A stretch of DNA of 64,000 nt from assembly GCA_903813345.2 (NCBI GenBank), contig CAIIXF020000011.1, positions 23,862,166 to 23,926,165 on the forward strand. Direction: 5' to 3'. Below, in pieces: positions 43,201-55,200 of this stretch; within the stretch, counting starts at the first letter, position 1; the number at the start of each line of letters is the position of its first letter. The notes under the pieces were generated by a model, which was not told the DNA's origin, made no database searches, and saw nothing but the letters and a program-made list of their open reading frames with translations. The DNA comes from Owenia fusiformis (taxonomy: Eukaryota > Annelida > Polychaeta > Sabellida > Oweniidae). The translations under genes and the position numbers were made by a program.

Positions 43201-46200
43201 ATGGCGACCATTTTGAAAATAGGCGAGCTTTTGAACCAAGAGTCATAGGAGAGTTTTTTGTATTGATGTTGAACAAAATTAACTTAAAACAGGAATCCTA
43301 TCGACAGAGGGTTTAAGGCAAATGGTCCAAAAGTGGATTTTGCGAGACAGATGGACAAATCAATGCTAACTAAAATGGCTGAAAATAAAAAAAATGGATA
43401 TAATTTTTTGCTGATTTTTCATAACAAAATTATTTCATACATCTACTCTTTACATTGACATGGATTTTTACAATGTAGGACACTTGAAATTATTTGTGAA
43501 CCTAGGAAATAGGTCAAAAGTGAATTTCGCGAGACAAAAATGGCGGCCATTTTGAAAATAGGTGAGCTTTTGAACCAGGAGCCATAGGGGAGTTTTCTGT
43601 ATTGATGTTGAACAGAAATAACTTAAAACAGGAATCCTATCGACAGAGGTTTTAAAACTGCCACTGATGTTGACAGAAAAGTGGATTTTGCGAATCAGAT
43701 GGACAAATCAATGTTAACTAAAATGGCTGAAAATAAAAAAATGGATATACTTTTTCGCTGATTTTTTGTAACAAAATTATTTCATATATCTACTCTTTAC
43801 ATTGACATGGACTTTTACAATGTAGGACACCTGAAATTATTCGTAAAGCTAGGAAATGGGTCAAAAGTGAATTTCGCAAGACAAAAATGACGGCCATTTT
43901 GAAAATAGGCGAGCTTTTGAACCAGGAGTCATAGGGGAGTTTTCTGTATTGATGATGAACAGAAATAACTTAAAACAGGAATCCTATCGACAGAGGTTTT
44001 AAAACGTGCCACTATTGTTGACGGACAGACAGACGGATGGACGGACGGACGGACGGACGGACAGACGGACGGACAGACAGACGGACAAGTGAGCGATTGC
44101 AAAAGCTCACCATGTGAGCTAAAAAGGTCATTTTGAAGCAAGTTGAAAAAAGACCAATATGACCTTTTTTTACCTTGAGAAGGCCGCTGAAGGTCAAATC
44201 TCAAATCTTAAGTCAGATTTGAACTTCTAATAGCTTGTAGATGATTTTGATAAAAAAATTGGTCAATTTGAAACAACTTGAAAAAAGACCTTTTTACCTT
44301 GAAAAGGTCACGGGGGTCAAATCTTAAATATAAAGTCAGATTTGAACTTCTGAAAACTTGTAGATTTTGAAAAAATTGAAATCAGTCTTAACAGTATTTG
44401 TTAAGTTGTTGGAAGTTGTGAGAAGTCAATTTGAGCCAAGTTGAAAAAAGACCTTTTGACCTTTTTTGACCTTGAGAAGGTCATTGAAGGTTAAATTTTA
44501 AGTCAGATTTGAATTTCTGATAACTTGTAAAAATGGTCAATGTGAAGCAACTTGAAAAAATACCTTTTTTGACCTTGAAAGGTCACTGAAGGTCAAATCT
44601 TCAATATAAAGTAGTCAGATTTGAACTTCTGAAAACTTGTAGAAGAAAAATTTGTAGAAAAATTGAAGTCAGTCAAAACAGTATTTGTTAAGTTAAATAT
44701 TTGTTGTAACAATTTGTTACAGAAGTGTTTAAAAGTTTCTGGAGAGCAACAAGTACAATTTGGGGAAACCACATTGGTCCAATTATGGGCATTTAATTGT
44801 GAGTTCAATATTAGGTCGACCCTAGCTCTGTTTAGATATATTTCTTGTGTTCAAGGTAAGTTAAGGGAAATAGTTGAAACTGTGGCTGGAAAATATTCTA
44901 CTTTTTATTTTTATTTTTAAAGAAGGTGAGGACTTAAGATCTGGCGAGACATTGTTCCATATTTGCATCATTTTGAAAATTGGTGATCTGTTTGGAAAAT
45001 TCACATGTATTATTTAGAGTATCTCAATGTTCTGACAATTTTATTTTTGAATGGAGTAAATATATCAGCTATATCTTGGGGAACTAGCCCATTGCAAACT
45101 TTGAACATAGTAATTTTGAAATGAAAATTCAAAATCTTCAAGTGCTTATTCAGTAATTTCTGTTTATTTTTTCTCACTACAATAGTTAAACAGATATTGG
45201 TAAGTAAAAATAGTATTCCAACAGACTCTCAATTCATTCCGTTTGTTCATTAGTGGCAAAATAAGATTTCCCGGGAAAAAACATGACGTCACGAACAGAA
45301 CCGGTTATGGATTTTAACGGCAATGCATTATGCAACTAAAGTGCCAAGTTAAAATTGTATATGTTATATTGTGTTCTGATTGGCCAGAAAGGAGTAACGC
45401 TTACAAAAATCATCTCATGGTTCAATGCCTTTTGATTACAAGATTTTAGACAGCTTGAGTTATGTAATACTATCAACTGAGCGTGTTTATTTTCTATATT
45501 GTGTTCTGACTGGCCAGAAAGTAATTCTGCATGACTAGCTATGTGAAAACACACCGCTTGGTCAGAAGCTCTAATTTAGGTATTATATTTTTTGTTTATC
45601 GGAGGAAAAAACATGGCTCATATGTAGTCATCTCTGAATCAATTCCTCACTTCATTGAATGCAGTTGCAATCAATTCAATAACACTTTATAAGCACGTTC
45701 AGAGATTATGAAGTCAAACAACATATTCAAAACACATTCTGTTCGTGATGTAATGATTTGCATTTGACATTGTGTTCCCGATTTTGACATCAAATTTCAC
45801 ATTTATAAAAATATTTACAAGAATGGTACCTGGTTTGACATGTTAGTGGTATTTACTTCATTTAGAATGTGTATAAACTGTATTTTGACCCCATGAGCAT
45901 TGAACAGACACTATAAATACTTTGAAACTATTGGAACTTGGCCGAGCTCCTGATACAATCTAATTTGGTGGTTTTTCCTAACCCTATTTGAGGTCACAGC
46001 ATTAGCCAACCTATTCTGCCAGGTGTTCCCGACATCTTCCCATCCAACCCAATTCAAGATACTCATTGACGGTGCTGTAAATTAACAATATCTTCAAATA
46101 TTTTTGAATTTAAATTGCCCTAATCATCTTGGTATATTTCTTATAACCGGAAGTGCAACGAACAAAAAACTTGTCAAACTCCCTGGGATTTTGGAGAGTA

Positions 46201-49200
46201 TTTAATTTGACGCTTTTTTAACCCTTGACAAATTAAAGACAGATACAGTATATAGTACAACCCTATTCCTAGTTGGATATTTTTCAAAATCATTGTTCAA
46301 CAGAAATGTGATACCAATTTAATATAATCCTGACAAAAGTCAAAACCTTCACACAATGTCTGATTATAAAACTTTCATTCAGCATAAGTAAACAATTGGA
46401 ACACGGTTGTTAAGAATATTTTCAATTCATCAATTGCTTTTATCAGATACATGTTATAGTTTATCGAGTTAGCTTTTTAGCTGCTACAGCACTAACATGA
46501 CACACACAAGCATCTACTTTTAGTTTTAACAAATAGTCCAGCCACAATATTTGCTTTGTGGATAATCTATCCCCTGGTCCTTTAACCTCCACTACTTTGA
46601 ATATGTCATCTGTTGTACTCCACACAACTAAATCGGGCACTCCAGAACAACTGTTACGATAGTCTCTGGCAAGACGCTCACATATCCCAGCAAGCTTTGG
46701 CCCACCTATACATTTCACAAGTCCTAATATGTGTGGTAGGTCATTGAAAAGTTCCCAGTTTACACCAGCGCAAAGCTCTCCTTGGTGAGCTTCCCAGCAT
46801 TTGGTGATCATTTCCTGAAGTTGTTCAATTGAAGCTTCTTTGATAGTTTTGATTTGTGTGTCGAACTCTGATTTGCGTTGAGCATAAAAGCAATCAGAGT
46901 GGAAATCCAAAGGGCTTGTTTGATAAGGGTTGCGGAACACGTCAGGGAGGTCATCTTTGAATATGATATCCCAATTGAGGAGTCCAAATAGTGTACAGAA
47001 TGTTGAACCTTCACCATGCAAACCTTGGTCATATCCTTGATCTTTGTAGTGTTCTATAGATAGGTCTTCCACGCTACATAGTGTCACTTCATCACAGTTA
47101 GAATCAGCCCCAGTATTTGGTCTTATGAATACAGTTTTAGAACCAGGGGCTGAATGCGGCAATAATCGCCCTGATATTGTCTCCTTAGGGGCATCAATGA
47201 CATCGTCATGGTGAATTTCTAATAGATGACACTTCAGTTTCTTATGGCTTGGTGAGTTGCAGATTCGTTCTGCACGTTGGAATAATGCCAGTCGTCTACC
47301 TGTTCTGACATAGACATCATCGAGTCCGGATTTTATGACGTCTAGAGATTTTTGAGGTTGTTTAAGATGTTGCTCTAGGTTGAGTGCTAGACGGTCATAC
47401 CAGCGGCCTCGATATCGCAAACAATACACTTCCTGTGATAAGAGTACTTCAAGTTGTTGAACGGCCATTTCATACTGGCGCAATTTCTGTAGTAACTCCA
47501 CACCTTGTGTCATTAGGCGTGTGTATATAGATGTTGCTGTGAAACACCTGAGATATATCGGCAATGCCTTATCAGAGTCCAGCAGAGCTTGATCATTACT
47601 ATATGCCTGATACACAACCCTTGTGTCTTCATATATCTCTTTAGCAGTGTCAAAGTCATTATTGCCCATAGCTTGAAGCATTTCATAATGTTGAGTCAAT
47701 GCGATGGTGAACTTCAAAAACTGTTCTCGGTATTTAAATATAATAGCATCCCTTTGAATTTTATACTTAGGATAGACGATTTTTCCCATTTGTGACATCA
47801 GCATTTGAAACAGTTGTTGCTGGCCACCATTTGGATCATCATCATCGAAAGCAGTATCTGATAGGTTGAACAACATGAGAAAGCAGGTGAAGACTTCACG
47901 TGTGTTTGACACCAACTTGTAGCAGTCCTCTATATATGATTTTGCCCGTTTGAAAACCATTCCACTTGTACCAGATTTTGATGCACCAAACATTGCAGAA
48001 ATACTTGGTTTCTTACAGTGGCTTAAAATGGCATTCAGCAACTGATGTTTCTGTTTGTTGGTTGTCGTTATATGTAAAGATTTGGCGAGACTTTTCAAAT
48101 CTGGTGAACTAAGTAATTTCAAAACAGATTCAACATCATCTAACTTGTCATTTCCAATGAGAAATCCACTCTGGACAAGTTCATTCAAGTATCCTCTACA
48201 ATCTCCAATTTCATCATAATTGATTTTGTCAACTGTAATCCATTTATACTTTCTCTGAAAAAGCCGTATATAAAGTTTTTGTGCACCATCAGAGAGTCTG
48301 TAAAAGTCAGCTACTGTTTCCTTCTCATCAGCATTGAAAAGGTTACTGTCCTCCTCATTTTCAAGCACTGTGTTGATGATGGTTTTAAAGTTTTCCCAGT
48401 AGTATGGATTTTTGTATTTAACTCTAGGATCTTCATTGCTTTCATTAATGTTCTCATTTACAGTTTCTGCTTCAAATTCCTTTTCGCTGGGTTCATCATT
48501 ACTAGTTACTTCATTATAAAATGTAACTTGGGGTTTGCTTGTTTCAACATTATCACTGGCTTCTTCCTTTTCAACATGTGAATTATCATTGTTTTTTAAA
48601 GGCTCTGTTTCCTTAATTTTCTTTTGAGGCTTCTCATTTTTTGACTCTGCAGTTTCACTAGACTTCCTCTTCTTATTTCCAGGTGTCAAGGACTTGTTTT
48701 CCCTATCAGTATCATCATCTATACATGCTTTTTCTATATCATTATTAGTAGTACATTTGGATAGCTTCTCCCATTTAATTTTCTCCTCGGGAGGTTCGAT
48801 ATATCCATCATTGATGTGTCGCTGTCGTTGTGCAGCAAACATACCCAAAATGCTCTTAGACTTAGGCACATCCTTCTTTTTATGTTTGCTCATTTTCAAT
48901 TAGTTTAATATAGTCCCACTAGCTGAACAGTTTGTTGTTGTAGTGTTTAGTATACAGATAATTATTAACTTCAAAGTTAATTATATGTGGTATAATGTTT
49001 AATCAATGATTGACATTGACGTCATATCCAAAATATGAAGCTCATGAAAAAACATCTTGTAATGTCTTTTTTCATTATCACACAGTACTTGTGAAATTTG
49101 ATTGTCTGTTATTGCCTGCTTGTTAGATGTTTCTGGATAAGGGACTGACCATCTGATTCACCCTAAAATCACAGAAAATGACAAGTCCATTAATCTTAAT

Positions 49201-52200
49201 TTTACTTAATCTTAATATTATATTTTACTAATTGATCAAAATTAATAATTAATTAAAGATATGTTGCTTTTAAAAACATTGTATATATTAAGAAATTACC
49301 TAAGTATCAAGTGCAATAAAATGTACAAATTAGCTAAAATGGGTTTGATCATTTTGAGAAATAGACTTGTCTTTTTCAGTCAAGGCCACATTATGACATT
49401 CTATTCTATCCTTGCACACAAAAAATATAGCACTTTTATCTGGAAAAATATAAATTCTGTATTTGTGCAAGAGTACAAGCATATTCCCCACAGTCTCTCC
49501 TTGTATCTGCCTCATGCTTCCTGCTTTTGATTGCATTTTTGTTGTCAATCAAACAGTCATGCCTCTCTCAGGCAAAAGCTTAGAAAGTAGAAGTGAATGT
49601 GAATGTCCTTATATATAGTTCAATATTGATGTGAAAGGTAAAACATTTACAATATTTATGACACTCTGACCTACTTGCAATTGAGAGACAAAATGATGTG
49701 AAATAACCTTTTTGGTAGTTTGAAATAATTAAGATGGTAAACAATTTACCTGAAAGTCAAGAAGTGCATGTGGATGTTTGATATTGACGTGAAAAGTAAC
49801 TTTCAGAATAAAGGTACTAAGGGGTATAAATTGATTTGATTTGATTGGTCGATATTAGTGGTAAAAGGATATGCTTGGACATACTAGACAAACAATTAGT
49901 AGCCTTGTTTAAAAGAGGAAGAAAATTTTTGTAATGAATGGCAATTACAGAATTACAGTCCAATTAGACTTGAAGTTAAAAATTCTTCACTCCTTGAAGA
50001 CTACCCCATGGAAAATCAATAGAATACTGACAATGGGCCTTTAAAAAGCTATGCGGGCTACTAGGGACATATCATAGGCATTTTCTATAGATCAAATGAA
50101 AGCTCTAGATATACTGAATAAAATGAAATAAAGCATTTGAAAATAAGACAAGGGGATCCAGTTATTGGCTTCTGAACATCTATGGTCAAGGGAAAATGGC
50201 TTTTCCATGTTAAATTCCCATTAGGATTTTCCAGATTTTTGTCATTTTTGACACTTTAATTGCTTCTAGAAATTGAAGTTTTTGTCCAATGGTGACCACT
50301 GACCTTTTTTTGGTAACCTTTTTTGATGCAGATTTAACAGTATATTATCACAGATGTGCATACTCCCAACTAAAAAATATTTTTAAGTAAGTTTTTTTAA
50401 ATAAAATGGCGGCCATTTGAATTTTGACGTATTAATACAGAAATCTCATTTGTATAAATAACCCAAACTTTGGTCTTTCTTGTAGAGTAGAATGATAGCT
50501 TTAAAATAATATCTAACATAGATCACATTTGTAAATATAACTACATGTATGATTTTTCATTAATTATTGTCAAGTGTTGTGATTTTCATATATTTTTCTG
50601 AAAAGTGACCAGACTTTAAGGATTTAATAAAATAGTAATATTCTTTTTTGATTGGACTCCTTAAAGACAGGGTGTACTGTTTGTTAGGAATTTCGATGCA
50701 ATCCTCAATAGAGTCACATGATGATACTTTTCAAACATGAAGAGTGTGAATAATACTTTATTCATAAAATGTATAAAAAATTACAAAATTCAGTGACAGT
50801 AGGTCACTGAAATTTCTCTCTGAACTTTTTGTTTTTTTTATACATTTTATAAAAAAATATTCTTCACACTCTTTTCTAGGTACATTGGTGCACTATTTGT
50901 GCAAAACTGAAAGATGTAGACAATGTGAGGAACGAGGACTTTGTATTTGAAAAATACTGCTTTTCGCGATTGTGGCAAAATCGCGAAAATTAATCTTCAC
51001 GGAATTGTAAATTAAATCCCTGTGGATTTGTAAAATGTTTTATTACCTGGAACTCCATTGGCATTTCATGTTTTGTAAAACGTTTGTCCAGTGTCGTTCT
51101 GCAATGATTTCCATTAAATATATCAAATAAACCAAAAAATGAAGATGTAATAGAAGTAAAGGTGCAGCGTGCCATTGGCAAAGATCTAGAAGTAATTGTA
51201 AATCTAATCCAAATATGACATTAGGTAGATTACTTACTCTACATGAAGTTACTTTATTTACAGAGTTTGAGGATTCAGAGAATAATGAGATTTTAAATGA
51301 TGGCATCCACAAAATTTAATAGCCGCAAAATTGTGTTTTCTCAGAATTCGTGAAATTAAAAACTTGCGAGCACAGTAATAATACTAATAATAATGCTAAT
51401 AATACAGTAACATGTGACTCAATAACCTAGATGCGAGTAGAAACAATCTTGATTTACGTCATTAAAAATTCTCAATTCAGTCAAACTGATGTCATATTTG
51501 GAATCTACATGTAAAATTACACCTAGGAATGTGGTTTTGAAAAGAGTTAATCATCTTTGAAAAATTAATTTTCTTTAGAAATGTGACTTCTAGGTCGGGG
51601 AGATTCCCCATAGACCCCATGCTGTAAAACCACAAAAAGTGAAATATCTTTTCTTGTGTTGGGCAGATAATATTTTGCTTTACTGGACATATTTTAATTT
51701 GTATAACTATCACATACACAAGGGTAATATGAAAAGTGAACCACTAAAACTGATGCATATTCAAGTTTAAGGGAATTTTGTAATACCCTGCCATGTTATT
51801 TCCCCCGAATCAGCCACCTGGTGGCGAAACTGGTAACTACCTACTCGCATCTGAGTAATTGAGGATTGCATCAAAATTCCGAATATGCAATAACATAAAA
51901 CACAAATAATCAGTTTTGCTGATTCATCATCATGTTAGAAATGGAGTCAGAAGGATATTGGAGGTAAATAATTATTTATAAATCTTAAATTTCAACAGCA
52001 AATTGGGAAAAATCTGGCAAGGATCTGAAACTGCATACCATAGAGTATTTATAATATTTATAAATGATGTACCACCATGGGCCATATGGAAGAAATTTTA
52101 GTTTACTCTTTTAATTTGAGGTCTAGATTCTATCAGCCATAATTTTTTAGATTTCTTATTTTTAGGTTGAACTGGTGATTAATCTATAAAGTAAATTTTA

Positions 52201-55200
52201 ACAAACTGGTCTGTAGACTGAAACTACATATACATTTAGCTTAGATTTTGATCATCTAGTAAATCTAGTATAGCCTTTATAAACTAAATGTATACATTTT
52301 TTTAATTGCAAGAATGACAGTCATGGTGATGAAATATGTGTAACAAACTAGCCGATTTGTGGTAGTGTGAGGGCTAGGTTACTTTGGGATTTCCTGGTAC
52401 ACGTTAAATGTACTTGTGTTTTACAGCAATTACAACACGACAAACAATATAGATTTATTTCACATATATTATAACATTAATTATACACAAATAAATTCAA
52501 AATGTCCAAATAAACTTGTTGTTGTTAATTATATACGTCCACTCTCTGGTACAATAATAGTTCAAAGTAGAATTCTATTCAAAGTTCACAGTGGCCAAAC
52601 TGAATCCCAATGATGACTGTAATGCTGGCCTAGGTGCAAGGGTTACTTGAGGTTCCTGGTTAGTAGTGTCCCTTTCAGTCCTCATACACACACGGATGCA
52701 TATAATCGCGATCAAACAGGTCACTATGAATAAAACACTGACTAGGACCAAGGCGAAGAAAGGAACATCCAATTCCATGAATTAGATCTATGAAGGCTGG
52801 ACACCACTTCTGTAAGCTCTATGCTGGGGATAGCTTCACCCTCTTGAAGTGCTGTCCAGTCCTGTAGATTCCCACGCAGCAAATCGACTACTTCTTCAGA
52901 TAGCAGAAAACTTCTAAGTTTTGTAGATCCAAAATATCAGCTAAGTTTTGCAGTTAGCAAAAACGACTAAGTTTTGTAGTTCCAAAAATTCCTCTAATAA
53001 GCCAATAAATTCATCCAGGTTGTCACATCAATGGCTTATAATCATCGATGGCTACTTCATCAGGCTAAGAGAAGTCAATAGTCAATAGTCAATGGTCAGT
53101 CATCCCATGTAGCAGATCGACTATGTTCTTCAGATAGCAGAAAACTTCTAAGTTTTGTAGATCCAAAATATCAGCTAAGTTTTGCAGTTAGCAAAAACGA
53201 CTAAGTTTTGTAGTTCCAAAAATTCCTCTAATAAGCCAATAAATTCATCCAGGTTGTCACATCGATGGCTTATAATCATCAATGGCTACTTCATCAGGCT
53301 AAGAGAAGTCAATAGTCAATAGTCAATGGTCAGTCATCCCATGTAGCAGATCGACTATGTTCTTCAGATAGCAGAAAACTTCTAAGTTTTGTAGATCCAA
53401 AAAATCAGCTAAGTTTTGCAGTTAGCAAAAACGACTAAGTTTTGTAGTTCCAAAAATTCCTCTAATAAGCCAATAAATTCATCCAGGTTGTCACATAAAT
53501 GACTTATAATCATCAATGGCTACTTCATCAGGCTAAGAGAAGTCAATAGTCAATGGTCAGTCATCCCATGTAGCAGATCGACTATGTTCTTCAGATAGCA
53601 GAAAACTTCTAAGTTTTGTAGATCGAAAAAATCAGCTAAGTTTTGCAGTTAGCAAAAATGACTAAGTTTTGTAGTTCCAAAAATTCCTCTAATAAGCCAA
53701 TAAATTCATCCAGGTTGTCACATCAATGGCTTATAATCATCAATGGCTACTTCATCAGGCTAAGAGAAGTCAATAGTCAATAGTCAATGGTCAGTCATCC
53801 CATGTAGCAGATCGACTATGTTCTTCAGATAGCAGAAAACTTCTAAGTTTTGTAGATCCAAAAAATCAGCTAAGTTTTGCAGTTAGCAAAAACGACTAAG
53901 TTTTGTAGTTCCAAAAATTCCTCTAATAAGCCAATAAATTCATCCAGGTTGTCACATCAATGGCTTATAATCATCAATGGCTACTTCATCAGGCTAAGAG
54001 AAGTCAATAGTCAATAGTCAATGGTCAGTCATCCCATGTAGCAGATCGACTATGTTCTTCAGATAGCAGAAAACTTCTAAGTTTTGTAGATCGAAAAAAT
54101 CAGCTAAGTTTTGCAGTTAGCAAAAATGACTAAGTTTTGTAGTTCCAGAAAACTGCCTAAGTTTTGTAGTTCCAAAAATCCCGTAAATCAGAGCCACATA
54201 GTCCCGTTCGTCAAAAGTCAATGTGCTATCTGCTCCAACATCAGTGGCTTATAATCATCTAGGACTATCGGGCTAATAGTCAGCGAAAAACTTCCTAAGT
54301 TTTGTAGTTCCAGAAAACTTCCTAAGTTTTGTAGTTCCAATTGCTTCCCTCAATAAGCCAGTTTATTCATCTAGATTCCAACATCAGTGGCTTATAATCA
54401 TCTAAGACTATTCCCTCGGGCTAATAGTCAGCGAAAAACTTCCTAAGTTTTGTAGTTCCAAGAATCATCTAAGTTTTGCAGTTAGCAAAAACGACAAAGT
54501 TTTGTAGTTCCAAAACTCCCGAATATCAGAGCCACATAGTCCCGTTCGTCAAAGGTCAGTGTGTCAGAAGCCCCTGAGTCACGTCTGCCGCTGTATTTAT
54601 ACCCCAACATGTATGTAACATGTGTTTTGCACACGAAACTATCTGCCTAACCAATCATAGCTCACGAGCGGCTGATGCAATACCTGGCCAGTCACTGGAA
54701 TCCCAGGCAGGATATCACTAGTGCATAATTAATTAATATGATGCAATGATGACATAACTTTTGCAAAAAATTAGCTTCACCTAACAATCACGATCTCTGT
54801 TTTTTAACACAGAACAAACATATATCTTGTAATTAACTAGCTAGATTAAGATATAAACTAGATAAATATAACAAAAACCAATCATCATTGGCTCTAATTA
54901 TGGCGGAATTGCAAGGAAAAACGAGTTATTGAATGTAGGTCAACAGAGTTCTCTAATAGGAGGTGAGAAAATGCACACGAACGAAAGCAAAATAAATCTC
55001 CCAGAAAAGAGTAGTTTACACTATTCCCAGTACACCTAAAGAGTTCTATTCATAAATATAACTATATAAGCTCTCAATTGTGACTGGGAAACACTTTCCT
55101 ACTGTCAAAACTGTCTAAAGTGCTAAAAACGGCACTGGACTCCAAAAATAAAATTTTGAAAAATGAAAAATTCGTTACACTCCTCCCAACCAATGATTTT

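Noticed and set aside
51043-51312. Minus-strand frame with [11 protein letters not shown], reminiscent of a protease-like GLD motif
   Set aside because: Too short and without the catalytic DSG/DTG part; the region carries dispersed-repeat wording.
52416-52613. Plus-strand open frame in the LTR (also 58258-58455)
   Set aside because: Antisense to the element, AT-rich composition and no protein-like features.
53041-54143. CRISPR-like spaced repeats in the LTR
   Set aside because: The whole 234-bp unit repeats, with no unique spacers; it is a tandem array in a eukaryotic LTR element.
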